Source: Prevotellaceae bacterium (GTDB lineage: Bacteria > Bacteroidota > Bacteroidia > Bacteroidales > UBA932). Taken from it: 6,921 nt of DNA. The position numbers and the translations under genes are program-made. Positions within the stretch are counted from its first letter, which is position 1; the number at the start of each line of letters is the position of its first letter. Below, in pieces: positions 1-6,606 of the stretch. Location of the stretch: NCBI GenBank assembly GCA_031284065.1, contig JAITAP010000233.1, positions 1 through 6,921 of the forward strand, written 5' to 3'. The notes under the pieces are model-generated. The model had not been told where the DNA came from, made no database searches, and was given only the letters and a program-made list of their open reading frames with translations.

Positions 1-25
1 CATACGATTGGAAAACATATTATTT

Positions 26-33
26 TATCTTTG
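26..33 (+). promoter_or_regulatory. Bacteroidetes-type -7 promoter element for the phosphate operon
   Basis: TATCTTTG matches the TAnnTTTG -7 consensus of the Bacteroidetes primary sigma factor at every defined base. Transcription would begin near base 40, leaving a leader of about 38 bases before the ATG at 78. No well-spaced -33 element is visible: the nearest TTG, at 8-10, is only 15 bases upstream and the window begins there. The same box occurs upstream of mdh, which supports the call. Confidence 0.6.
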
Positions 34-77
34 TGGCGCGATTTGAAGCCGATGAAAAACGGGAAAAATTGATTACC

Positions 78-728
78 ATGAAATTAAACACATTTTTCAG
101 CAAAATAACGCCTAAGGAAAATAAGTTCTACCCTATTTTGAGGAGCATGTCCGACAACATTCTTGCCTGCTCGGAGCTCTTGATAAAGCTGACCGATACA
201 GACGATAAGGAGGTTCGCGAGGAGTTTCGCAGGTACATCAAAACGCTGGAGACAAAGGGCGACGGTATGCTTCTCACGCTGTTCGACGAGCTGAACAACA
301 CGTTCATCACCCCATTCGACAGGGAAGACATCAACGCGCTGGGCGAAACGCTCGACGACGTGCTCGACGGTATGCACAGCGCCGCAAAGCGCATAGCCAT
401 GTACCAACCCGACAACCTCCCCCGGCAGTCCGTTCAGCTGGCAATGCTGCTGAAAAAAGACTGCGAGCTCATCCACAAAGCGGTGGGTGAGCTGGACGTT
501 ATGAAGAAAAGCCCAAAAACAGTGAAGGAGATATGCTCGGAGCTGCACAAAATAGAGAATCAGGCAGACGACTTGTACGAACATTTCATTACGGATATTT
601 TCAGGAACGAAAAAAATGGGATAGAGCTCATCAAGCTTAAGGAAATTATGCAGGAGCTTGAGCGGGCAACCGACAAAGCCGACAACGTGGGCAAAATTAT
701 CAAAACTATCATCGTAAAATATACGTAA
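78..728 (+). CDS. DUF47 / PhoU-like accessory protein of PiT phosphate transport
   Basis: A 216-residue soluble, mainly helical protein of the DUF47 (PhoU_div) family, usually encoded beside PiT permeases and thought to modulate their activity from the cytoplasmic side. Visible family marks are FITPFDREDI (residues 76-85), LDDVLD (92-97) and three E-x-x-x-D motifs of the type that binds metal clusters in PhoU proteins: ETKGD (58-62), ENQAD (160-164) and ERATD (195-199). These fall in two halves, as expected of a duplicated three-helix bundle. I chose the ATG at 78. The frame is open back to a GTG at 33, but that GTG shares its first base with the promoter -7 box, so it would lie upstream of the transcript; 216 residues also fits the family's usual length. 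No signal peptide or membrane segment is seen. The permease gene follows after 21 bases, so the two are almost certainly co-transcribed. The family is secure; the exact regulatory role is inferred. Confidence 0.93.
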   Translation: MKLNTFFSKITPKENKFYPILRSMSDNILACSELLIKLTDTDDKEVREEFRRYIKTLETKGDGMLLTLFDELNNTFITPFDREDINALGETLDDVLDGMHSAAKRIAMYQPDNLPRQSVQLAMLLKKDCELIHKAVGELDVMKKSPKTVKEICSELHKIENQADDLYEHFITDIFRNEKNGIELIKLKEIMQELERATDKADNVGKIIKTIIVKYT

Positions 729-749
729 GAATAAGCCAACAACAGCACC

Positions 750-1781
750 ATGACCATACTAATCGTAATCATAACGCTTGCGCTTCTTTTTGACTACATC
801 AACGGGTTTCACGACGCTGCAAATTCCATTGCAACGGTTGTTTCGTCAAAGGTGTTATCGCCAACGCAGGCGGTGATATGGGCGGCGGTGTTCAACTTTG
901 TGGCTTACTTTATCGCCAAGTTTATCATTGGGGGCTTTGGTATTGCCGATACGGTATCAAAAACCGTTGACATGAGCTTCATCGCAAATCCCTCGCACGT
1001 CATTATTGCGGGGTTGATTGCTGCCATCATCTGGAACCTTATTACGTGGTGGTTTGGCATTCCTTCCTCCTCGTCGCACACGCTCATTGGCGGGTTTGCC
1101 GGAGCCGGCATTGCAGCGTCGGGCTTTGAGGCCGTGCACGCGGGGGTTATCGGTATCATCGCGCTATTTATTGTGGTAGCGCCGCTCATTGGCATGGTTG
1201 GCGGCAACATAATTACCCTGATAACGTTTCACCTCATCCACAAGGTGAAGCCCCCCAAAGCCGACAGGTGGTTCAGGCGGCTTCAGCTCATATCCTCCGC
1301 AGCGCTTAGCATTGGGCACGGGCTGAACGATTCGCAAAAAGTCATGGGGATAATAGCGGCAGCCCTTATTGCCAACAGCCACTCGCAGAACCTGCCCGGA
1401 TGGATGCAGATGAACTCCATAGCCGACATGCACGATTGGATACCCATAGGATGCTTCACCGCCATTGCCTTGGGAACGGTGAGCGGCGGGTGGAAAATAA
1501 TGAAAACTATGGGCAACCGGATTACAAAAATTACGCCGATGGAGGGGTTTTGCGCACAAACGGCAGGCGCAATTACCCTGTTCATTACCGAAATTCTGCA
1601 CGTGCCCGTAAGCACCACCCACGTGATCACGGGGAGCATCATTGGGGTAGGCTCGGTGAAACGGCTATCGGCGGTGCGCTGGGGCGTAACCGTCAACCTG
1701 CTGTGGGCTTGGCTTCTTACCATTCCTGTGAGCGCCCTGCTTGCCGCAATGTTTTACATGTTCATTTCGCATATTTGCTAA
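750..1781 (+). CDS. pit: PiT-family inorganic phosphate permease
   Basis: A 343-residue integral membrane protein of the PiT family (PF01384), which imports inorganic phosphate, often as a metal-phosphate complex, coupled to H+ or Na+. The internal duplication is plain. The first half has FDYINGFHDAANSIATV (14-30; Asp15, Asn18, Asp22 and Asn25 in the substrate region) and GIPSSSSHTLIGGFAG (103-118). The second half has GHGLNDSQKVMGII (189-202) and VPVSTTHVITGSIIGVG (285-301). Roughly nine or ten hydrophobic helices can be drawn. The protein is at the short end of the family because the central hydrophilic loop (about 162-185) is small. The ATG follows the upstream stop after 21 bases with no promoter between. 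Pairing with a DUF47 gene is a widespread arrangement and implies joint expression. Coupling ion and affinity cannot be read from the sequence. No mutation of a key residue is seen. Confidence 0.96.
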   Translation: MTILIVIITLALLFDYINGFHDAANSIATVVSSKVLSPTQAVIWAAVFNFVAYFIAKFIIGGFGIADTVSKTVDMSFIANPSHVIIAGLIAAIIWNLITWWFGIPSSSSHTLIGGFAGAGIAASGFEAVHAGVIGIIALFIVVAPLIGMVGGNIITLITFHLIHKVKPPKADRWFRRLQLISSAALSIGHGLNDSQKVMGIIAAALIANSHSQNLPGWMQMNSIADMHDWIPIGCFTAIALGTVSGGWKIMKTMGNRITKITPMEGFCAQTAGAITLFITEILHVPVSTTHVITGSIIGVGSVKRLSAVRWGVTVNLLWAWLLTIPVSALLAAMFYMFISHIC

Positions 1782-1828
1782 CGGTTGGCGTAAAAAAAGT
1801 CAAAGTCGCATTATCTCTTGGATGTTGC

Positions 1829-1913
1829 GCAGATGGCACAGATTTGAAAGATTTACGCAGCCGGAGCGCGGATTATAGCGAAAAAGCGTAGCAAAAATTC
1901 GTGTAATTTGTGG
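1829..1913. repeat. Decayed dispersed inverted repeat (CAGATT...AATTCGTGTAATTTGTGG type)
   Basis: This lies in the convergent gap between the permease and proA. The left arm, 1829-1860, contains GGCACAGATTTGAAAGATTT. The right arm, about 1893-1913, read in reverse complement begins CCACAAATTACACGAATTTT. The arms share the CACAgATT...GAtTTt pattern in inverted orientation with several mismatches. From memory, sequences like CACAGATTACACGAATTTTT and its complement are a common intergenic repeat in Bacteroidetes and other bacteria. This copy is imperfect and probably old. It may help end transcription from both sides, since no strong simple terminator is visible in 1782-1926. Confidence 0.5.
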
Positions 1914-1926
1914 ACAATAGCGCCGC

Positions 1927-3168
1927 CTACTCCCTTACTTGCCCGTTTCCTTCCACAATCCACTTGTATGAGCACAGCTCGGCAAGCCCCATAGGGCCGC
2001 GCGCGTGGAGTTTTTGCGTGCTAATGCCTATTTCTGCGCCAAGCCCAAGCTGCGCGCCGTCGGTGAAGGCGGTAGAGGCGTTGGCATATACGCAGGCAGC
2101 GTCAACCATTCGCTGGAAAAAGGCGATGTTTTTTTCGCTTGCCGAAACAATGCACTCGCTGTGCATTGTCCCGTGCGTGTTGATGAAGCCAACGGCTTCG
2201 TCCACGCCGCTCACCGTTTTTACAGCCATTTTGTAGTCCAGAAATTCGTAGCCGTAGTGCTCCGGCGCAGCGTGGCGCAGCAGTGGGGCAGGGTAGCCGC
2301 CCTGTAGCGCGTCAAATGACGGCTTGTCGGCAAAGAGGGTAACTCCGGCGGCAGCCAGCTTTTCGCAGATAGCGGGCAAATCGCGCAGCCTTTTTTCGCT
2401 TATGATCAGGCACTCGGCGGCGTTGCATACGCTCACTCGGCGCGTTTTGGCGTTGGTAACGATGCGCTGCGCCATGCCTGTGTCCGCCAATTCGTCAACG
2501 TAAACGTGGCACACCCCCGTGCCCGTTTCGATAACGGGAACGCGGGAGTTGCTTCGCACAAAGTTGATGAGGCTTGCGCTACCTCGCGGTATCAGCACGT
2601 CCACCAAGCCGGCGGCGTTGAGCAGCTCGCTCGCAGCTTCGCGCGAGGCGGGCAGCAGCTGCGCTACCAGCTCGCTTGCGCCATGCTTCTTGAGCGCTGC
2701 GTGGATTACGGAGATAATTGCGCTGTTGGAGCGCTGCGCGTCGCTGCCGCCCTTGAGCACGCAGGCGTTACCGCTCTTGAGGCAAAGCGAAAACACGTCA
2801 AAGGTAACGTTTGGGCGAGCCTCGTAGATAACGCCAACAACGCCGAAGGGCACGCTCTTTTTGACAATCTTCATTCCGTTGGGGCGCGTGGCCTGCAACA
2901 AAATTTTTTCCAGAGGCGAGGGGAGCGCCGCCACGCTACGAATGTCGGCGGCAATGCCGACAATGCGGTCGGGAGACAGCCGCAGCCGGTCGTATAGCGG
3001 GTTGTCGCTATCCATGCGGGCAAGGTCTTTGGCATTTTCTGCCAAAATGAAGCCGGATTGCTTTACCGCCTCGTCCGCCAGCGTAAGCAGCACGGCGTTG
3101 ACGTCTGCATCTCCAAGCAGGCTGAGGGTGCGCGAGGCGGCGCGGATTTTTTGCAGAAGTTCTTCCAT
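1927..3168 (-). CDS. proA: Gamma-glutamyl phosphate reductase (glutamate-5-semialdehyde dehydrogenase)
   Basis: ProA catalyses the NADPH-dependent reduction of L-glutamyl 5-phosphate to glutamate 5-semialdehyde, the second step of proline synthesis, in the cytoplasm. The 413-residue length is normal and the aldehyde-dehydrogenase fold is complete. Family motifs include YEARPNVT (115-122), IETGTGVCHVYVDELAD (213-229), NAKTRRVSVCNAAECLI (239-255) with the catalytic cysteine at 248, INTHGTMHSECIV (329-341) and the C-terminal LGAEIGISTQKLHARGPMGL (376-395). The ATG at 3166-3168 is preceded on the coding strand by AAAGGA about six bases away, one of the better ribosome sites in this window. No proB is beside it: the next features on the same strand are tRNA-fMet and mdh, so glutamate 5-kinase must be elsewhere. 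A hairpin terminator for the tRNA ends about 20 bases before the start codon, so proA probably has its own promoter. The call is very secure. Confidence 0.98.
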   Translation of the reverse strand: MEELLQKIRAASRTLSLLGDADVNAVLLTLADEAVKQSGFILAENAKDLARMDSDNPLYDRLRLSPDRIVGIAADIRSVAALPSPLEKILLQATRPNGMKIVKKSVPFGVVGVIYEARPNVTFDVFSLCLKSGNACVLKGGSDAQRSNSAIISVIHAALKKHGASELVAQLLPASREAASELLNAAGLVDVLIPRGSASLINFVRSNSRVPVIETGTGVCHVYVDELADTGMAQRIVTNAKTRRVSVCNAAECLIISEKRLRDLPAICEKLAAAGVTLFADKPSFDALQGGYPAPLLRHAAPEHYGYEFLDYKMAVKTVSGVDEAVGFINTHGTMHSECIVSASEKNIAFFQRMVDAACVYANASTAFTDGAQLGLGAEIGISTQKLHARGPMGLAELCSYKWIVEGNGQVRE

Positions 3169-3188
3169 GTTCTGTCCTTTGTAAAATT

Positions 3189-3225
3189 AAAAAAGCCTTG
3201 CAGTATCAACAACTTACAAGGCTTT
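3189..3225 (-). terminator. Intrinsic terminator of the initiator tRNA gene
   Basis: Read on the minus strand, a perfect 9-bp stem AAAGCCTTG / CAAGGCTTT (3217-3225 with 3192-3200) with a 16-base loop runs into six or more T residues (the 3' end of the stem plus 3191-3189). It starts one base after the encoded CCA end of the tRNA. Strand and position fit termination of the tRNA transcript. It also separates the tRNA from proA. Confidence 0.85.
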
Positions 3226-3226
3226 C

Positions 3227-3302
<76 letters not shown>

Positions 3303-3311
3303 ATATGGGTG

Positions 3312-3342
3312 CAAAGGTATTGTTTTTATTTTGAATATCCAA
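3312..3342 (-). promoter_or_regulatory. Consensus promoter of tRNA-fMet (-33 TTG, N20, -7 TACCTTTG)
   Basis: On the minus strand, TTG (3342-3340) is followed after exactly 20 bases by TACCTTTG (3319-3312), a full match to TAnnTTTG. The start of transcription would fall near 3305, only a few bases before the mature tRNA 5' end. The spacing equals that of the tRNA-Ser promoter in this window. Confidence 0.82.
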
Positions 3343-3375
3343 GATTCTACCAAAAAAAATCCAAATTATCGCTTT

Positions 3376-3405
3376 GCCGGAGTGGTATTCTACTCCATAT
3401 CAGGC
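3376..3405 (-). other. Possible weak hairpin downstream of mdh
   Basis: On the minus strand, GGAGT (3400-side arm, 3396-3392) pairs with ACTCC (3383-3379) around an 8-base loop. An outer GCC/GGC pair extends it across a 6-base one-sided bulge. Runs of eight T on the minus strand lie on each side (3415-3408 before it, 3359-3352 after it), but neither directly abuts the stem. It may slow or end mdh transcription, but it is not a textbook terminator. Confidence 0.25.
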
Positions 3406-3433
3406 TCAAAAAAAATAAGGAGGCAGGCGCGAG

Positions 3434-4378
3434 TTAGGCCAGCTTCATTCCGTCAAACACGGTCATCACCTCCTTCACCGCTTTGGCAGAGGCGTCGAAA
3501 TCTTTGCGCTCGGTTTCGTTGAGCTCAATTTCGATGATTTGCTCCACGCCTTCGCGCCCCAGCTTCACCGGCACGCCAAGGAATATATCCTTTACGCCGT
3601 ATTCGCCGTTGAGCTTTACGCAGCAGGGGAAGATGCGCTTTTGGTCGCGGAGGATAGCCTCTACCATTTGCGCGGCCGCCGAGCCGGGAGCGTACCATGC
3701 CGATGTGCCCATGAGCTTCACCAGCTCTCCGCCTCCGTTTTTGGTGCGCTCAATAATGGCGTTGAGCTTATCCTTGTCGATGAGCTGCGTTACGGGGATG
3801 CCCGACACGGTGGTGTAGCGCGGAAGCGGCACCATCGTATCGCCGTGTCCGCCCAGCAGCAGGGCCTGAATATCCTTTGGGTTGCAGTTGAGCGCCTCCG
3901 CAAGGAACGCGCGGTAGCGAGCCGTATCGAGCACGCCGGCCATGCCCAGCACCTTGCTCGCTTTGACCTTTGCCGTAAGGTAAGCGCAGTAGGTCATCAC
4001 ATCCAGCGGGTTGCTGACCACAATGATGATGGCGTTGGGGGAATACTTAATCACGTTTTCGGTTACCTGCTTTACGATGCCGGCGTTGACCGATATAAGG
4101 TCGTCGCGGCTCATGCCCGGCTTGCGGGGCAGCCCGGAGGTGATAACCACAACGTCGGAGCTGGCGGTGCGGCTGTAGTCGTTGGTAACGCCCGTTATGC
4201 GGGAATCGTAGTAGTTGATGGGAGCGGTTTGCCACAAGTCGAGCGCCTTGCCTTCGGACACGCCCTCTTTAATGTCGAGCAGGATGACCTCGTTAGCCAG
4301 CTCGCGCTCGGCGCAAATCTGTGCGCAGGTAGCGCCAACGTTGCCGGCGCCAATAACGGTAATTTTTGTTGTATTCAT
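3434..4378 (-). CDS. mdh: Malate dehydrogenase, LDH-like (MDH type 3)
   Basis: Converts malate and NAD+ to oxaloacetate and NADH, reversibly; in fermentative Bacteroidetes the reductive direction feeds fumarate and succinate formation. The protein has 314 residues, the usual length for the LDH-like MDH group. It opens with a Rossmann nucleotide-binding loop GAGNVGA (10-16) and Asp35 at the end of the second strand (VILLD), which favours NAD+. The active-site loop GLPRKPGMSR (82-91) has Arg85 where lactate dehydrogenases have Gln, which indicates malate/oxaloacetate specificity. Further marks are SNPLD (122-126), LDTAR (150-154; Asp151, Arg154) and GGHGD (176-180) with catalytic His178. The start ATG is at 4376-4378. 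The leader has no Shine-Dalgarno and is AT-rich, as is common in Bacteroidetes. The gene diverges from tRNA-Ser and has its own -7 box. Nothing is missing or broken. Confidence 0.97.
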   Translation of the reverse strand: MNTTKITVIGAGNVGATCAQICAERELANEVILLDIKEGVSEGKALDLWQTAPINYYDSRITGVTNDYSRTASSDVVVITSGLPRKPGMSRDDLISVNAGIVKQVTENVIKYSPNAIIIVVSNPLDVMTYCAYLTAKVKASKVLGMAGVLDTARYRAFLAEALNCNPKDIQALLLGGHGDTMVPLPRYTTVSGIPVTQLIDKDKLNAIIERTKNGGGELVKLMGTSAWYAPGSAAAQMVEAILRDQKRIFPCCVKLNGEYGVKDIFLGVPVKLGREGVEQIIEIELNETERKDFDASAKAVKEVMTVFDGMKLA

Positions 4379-4430
4379 GTTGCTTATTAATGTTGATAGA
4401 TTTTAAAAAATTCAAACGATTTTTAGGCTG

Positions 4431-4438
4431 CAAAGATA
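4431..4438 (-). promoter_or_regulatory. -7 promoter element of mdh
   Basis: TATCTTTG on the minus strand (4438-4431) is a full match to TAnnTTTG and is identical to the box before the phosphate operon. Transcription would start near 4425, giving a leader of about 47 bases, AT-rich and without a ribosome-binding sequence. No clear TTG -33 lies 19-21 bases upstream; that stretch overlaps the region of the divergent tRNA-Ser promoter. Confidence 0.65.
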
Positions 4439-4458
4439 GGGATTTTTGTCCGCTAATA

Positions 4459-4490
4459 TTTGGCTGTTAATAAAAAATATGCTACTTTTG
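4459..4490 (+). promoter_or_regulatory. Consensus promoter of tRNA-Ser (-33 TTTG, N20, -7 TACTTTTG)
   Basis: TTTG at 4459-4462 and TACTTTTG at 4483-4490 match both Bacteroidetes consensus elements, with a 20-base spacer. Transcription would start near 4497, about seven bases before the tRNA 5' end. It faces away from the mdh promoter in the same 125-base gap, so the two units are divergently transcribed. Confidence 0.85.
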
Positions 4491-4503
4491 CCCCGCTTCT
4501 TTT

Positions 4504-4588
4504 GGAGAGATGGCAGAGTGGTCGATTGCGGCAGTCTTGAAAACTGTTGAGCTGCAAGGCTCCGGGGGTTCGAATCCCTCTCTCTCCG
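4504..4588 (+). tRNA. tRNA-Ser (anticodon UGA), CCA not encoded
   Basis: An 85-base class II tRNA with a long variable arm. The acceptor stem GGAGAGA (4504-4510) pairs with TCTCTCC (4581-4587), and G73 is the discriminator as expected for serine. The anticodon stem GCAGT/ACTGT encloses the loop CTTGAAA with anticodon TGA at 4538-4540, which reads UCN codons. The T arm contains GGTTCGAATCC. The bases after G73 are CAA, so CCA must be added by the nucleotidyltransferase, unlike the tRNA-fMet in this window. No second copy of the tRNA 3' end is found here, so no integration-element boundary is visible. Confidence 0.96.
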
Positions 4589-4896
4589 CAATCAATTAGT
4601 TGCCAGCGCGTTAAATCGCGAAGAATTGAAAGACAGCAAGGCATGCTTGTCGCCCGTCAGCGTATAGCGATTAATACCGTATTGAATTTGAGAAAAACGA
4701 TTGATAGCCAACCTATTGCTACAGTATGCAGCATAGCCGAACCGCTTCTGAAAAATGCAGGCGCATTACGGCAAAGCGCAACCGCAAGCATATAGGGAAA
4801 TTAGGCAATGCCCGCAGGCTTGCCGCCGCTTGACAACAAAAATAATTAATTATCCTAATAAATTACTTGATAGACAACGAAATAAAATAAAAAGTT
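4589..4896. other. Gap with no recognisable gene between tRNA-Ser and the thioredoxin-fold gene
   Basis: About 300 bases. The first two thirds (to about 4830) are of mixed composition with no AT-rich intergenic character; the last 70 bases are strongly AT-rich and would hold the promoter of the next gene. A frame stays open from inside the tRNA to 4795 (about 70 codons past the tRNA), but it has no ribosome site and no family I recognise. It could be chance or the remains of a decayed gene. The closest match to a -7 box is TGAATTTG at 4683-4690, one base off the consensus and without a -33 partner. No terminator for tRNA-Ser is evident. Confidence 0.5.
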
Positions 4897-6351
4897 ATGC
4901 TAAGGTTATTTTTTCTTTTACCGGTTACCCTGCTTTTCTTTGTGGCTGCGCAGGCGCAGCCGTATGAAGTTCGCGTAAAGATAGACGGCTTGCGCGATTC
5001 CAGCATTTACTTAGGCTACCGCAGCGAGGATAAAAACTACGTGGTGGATACCGCCACGCTGGACAAAGAAGGCAACGCCATTTTCAGCAAAAATAAAACG
5101 CTTAAAAGGGGGGTGTACTTTGTGGCTACGCCCGACAAAAATTACTTTGAGCTGCTGATGACCAACAACCAGAAGTTCTCCGTGAGCACAAAGTATTCAG
5201 ACCTTTTTGGCAGCCTAAAGTTCAAGGATACCCCCGAAAATCAACAATTCTACGACTATCAGCAATACATGCGCAACGTACAGCGCCGGGCGGAGGGCAT
5301 TAAGCAGCAGAAAAAAAGGAATGAGGAAGGGAAAAAGGATTCTGTGGCAATCTACCAGAAGCAGCTGGAGGATATTGAGCACAGCATTGACAGCTGCATA
5401 AAAACGCTTGCGGCAAAGAACGCGAACAACTTTCTGGGGACGTTGCTCCGCGCCATGCTGACGGTAGAGGCGCCGGAGTTTGATATTCCCGAAACCGTTG
5501 CGAACAAAGATTCCGTAAGGCAGCTACGCGCCTACGAATACCGCCGCGACCACTACTTTGACAACTTCAACCTTGCCGACAACGGGCTTATCCGCACGCC
5601 GTTCTTTGCCGCCAACATCGACCTCTTTTTCCAAAAAGTAATCTTGCCCTCCTCCGATATTATTATAAAGTACGCCGATACGCTCATTGAGCGTTCGCGC
5701 GCCGACGATGAAATGTTCCAGTACGTTACCGAGCATTTGTTTCAGTACTACCAGAAGTCGGAGTACATGGGGCATGACGCGGTGGTGGTGCACCTTGCCG
5801 ATAAGTACTACCTGTCCGGCTTGGCAATGTGGGCAACGGACAAGTACCGGTCGGACATAAAGGAGCGCATGGACAAGATGCGCCACAGCCTGATTGGAAA
5901 CACTGCGCCGGAGCTGCTGCTGCCAACGCACGAAAACGCCTACGCATCGCTGCTCAAAACCCCTGCGGAGCTTACCATTCTGTGCTTTTGGGAGCCTTCC
6001 TGCGGGCACTGCAAAAAGGAGCTTCCGCTCCTGTGGGACTTGTATCAGAAGTACCGCGACAAGGGGCTTGTGGTGTTCACCGTATATACGCAGTACAAGC
6101 GTCCCGAGTGGGACGCCTACATTGCCGACCACCCTTACGACTGGATTTATGCGTGGGATGGCGTGGAAACCACCGACAACAGCGGCAAGCCGACAACATT
6201 TTCTATTGGCTCCAACTTCCGCACGCTCTACGACATTCGTAGCACGCCTACCGTTTTCTTGCTGGACAAGAATAAAAAAATCATTGCCAAGCGCATGAGC
6301 ATAGAAGTCCTCGAAAAGATTTTGGACGAAGAAATGAAGCGAAAAAAGTGA
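4897..6351 (+). CDS. Exported thioredoxin-fold protein, DUF4369-DUF5106-thioredoxin layout, CGHC active site
   Basis: A 484-residue predicted periplasmic protein thought to reduce, form or isomerise protein disulfides; substrates are unknown. Residues 1-20 form a signal peptide (MLRLFFLLP..., hydrophobic core, cleavage probably after AQA, before Gln21). There is no lipobox cysteine, so it should be soluble or loosely membrane-associated. Residues about 23-110 resemble the beta-rich DUF4369-like domain. Residues about 112-335 are helical and charged, with a Lys/Glu-rich stretch at 130-165 that may form a coiled coil; this fits DUF5106. Residues about 333-480 are a TlpA/thioredoxin-like domain with FWEPSCGHCKKELP (364-377), redox cysteines 369 and 372, and the cis-proline loop STPTVFLLDKNKKI (449-462). 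The ATG is the first in frame after a stop at about 4888 and follows an A-rich stretch. No adjacent gene is on the same strand within the window, so it is probably a single-gene unit. Domain names are recalled from memory; the thioredoxin fold and signal peptide are directly visible. Confidence 0.9.
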   Translation: MLRLFFLLPVTLLFFVAAQAQPYEVRVKIDGLRDSSIYLGYRSEDKNYVVDTATLDKEGNAIFSKNKTLKRGVYFVATPDKNYFELLMTNNQKFSVSTKYSDLFGSLKFKDTPENQQFYDYQQYMRNVQRRAEGIKQQKKRNEEGKKDSVAIYQKQLEDIEHSIDSCIKTLAAKNANNFLGTLLRAMLTVEAPEFDIPETVANKDSVRQLRAYEYRRDHYFDNFNLADNGLIRTPFFAANIDLFFQKVILPSSDIIIKYADTLIERSRADDEMFQYVTEHLFQYYQKSEYMGHDAVVVHLADKYYLSGLAMWATDKYRSDIKERMDKMRHSLIGNTAPELLLPTHENAYASLLKTPAELTILCFWEPSCGHCKKELPLLWDLYQKYRDKGLVVFTVYTQYKRPEWDAYIADHPYDWIYAWDGVETTDNSGKPTTFSIGSNFRTLYDIRSTPTVFLLDKNKKIIAKRMSIEVLEKILDEEMKRKK

Positions 6352-6403
6352 AGCGTCCCTAATCCGGCTTGCTTGTCGCCCCGCAGGTCGCCTCTCCCCC
6401 TTG

Positions 6404-6423
6404 CCCGTCATTCCGAGCGCAGC
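6404..6423 (+). repeat. Partial copy of a CGTCATTCCGAGCG-type dispersed repeat
   Basis: The sequence CCCGTCATTCCGAGCGCAGC shares CCGTCATTCCGAGCG with the fuller copy at 6533-6566, then departs from it into a small GCGCA/TGCGC hairpin (6418-6435) instead of the GAGGAATCTC end. It appears to be a truncated unit. Similar CGTCATTCCGAGCG...GAGGAATCTC sequences are, from memory, widely dispersed between genes in several bacterial groups. Confidence 0.6.
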
Positions 6424-6441
6424 ATCGCTTGCGCCACCTTT

Positions 6442-6476
6442 CCCTCCCGTAGAGACGCACGCCGTGCGTTTCTACG
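6442..6476. repeat. GTAGAGACGCACG palindrome, copy 1
   Basis: CCCTCCC is followed by a 27-base palindrome at 6449-6475: arms GTAGAGACGCACG and CGTGCGTTTCTAC around a single C, with one mismatch (T for C in the right arm). The 35-base block recurs in inverted orientation at 6737-6771, with two differences. It is strongly self-complementary and would form a tight hairpin in RNA or single-stranded DNA. No transposase is nearby. Confidence 0.9.
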
Positions 6477-6488
6477 CCGGTAGGTCAA

Positions 6489-6521
6489 CCCCAACCCCAA
6501 CTCCAACCTGACCCAACTCCC
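6489..6521 (+). repeat. Degenerate CCCCAA short tandem repeat
   Basis: Two exact CCCCAA units are followed by degenerate ones (CTCCAA, CCTGACCCAA, CTCCC). The other strand has four or more G runs (GGG, GGG, GGGG, GGGG plus two GG), so it could form a G-quadruplex. It sits between the outer and inner inverted repeats of the cluster. Confidence 0.6.
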
Positions 6522-6532
6522 ATCCTTCACCG

Positions 6533-6566
6533 CCGTCATTCCGAGCGTAGCGAGGAATCTCCCACC
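6533..6566 (+). repeat. CGTCATTCCGAGCG...GAGGAATCTC dispersed repeat, full-length copy
   Basis: This is the most complete copy here: CCGTCATTCCGAGCGTAGC followed by GAGGAATCTCCC. The reverse complement of 6607-6662 contains the same two ends. It is non-coding on both strands. Confidence 0.8.
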
Positions 6567-6606
6567 TTACCACCCATCCTTGCTACCGTCATACGGCAAA
6601 AATGGC

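Noticed and set aside
1400..1891. 163-codon frame overlapping the end of the permease and the following gap
   Set aside because: It is a frame-shifted shadow of the permease, running into the dispersed repeat with no start signal.
1782..1926. Simple intrinsic terminator for the permease
   Set aside because: No stem directly followed by a T run on the plus strand; the run of seven bases after the stop is A, not T.
3539..4390. Long plus-strand open frame (283 codons) opposite mdh
   Set aside because: It lies entirely antisense to a clear, complete mdh; the length follows from GC-rich codon usage on the other strand.
4453..4644. Minus-strand open frame containing CGERGIRTPGALQL
   Set aside because: It is the antisense of tRNA-Ser, another well-known spurious translation.
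4504..4896. Genomic-island attachment site at tRNA-Ser
   Set aside because: No integrase gene and no second copy of the tRNA 3' end occur in the window.
5524..6411. 295-codon minus-strand open frame opposite the thioredoxin-fold gene
   Set aside because: It is antisense to a gene with a clear signal peptide and active site; its peptide shows no recognisable domain.
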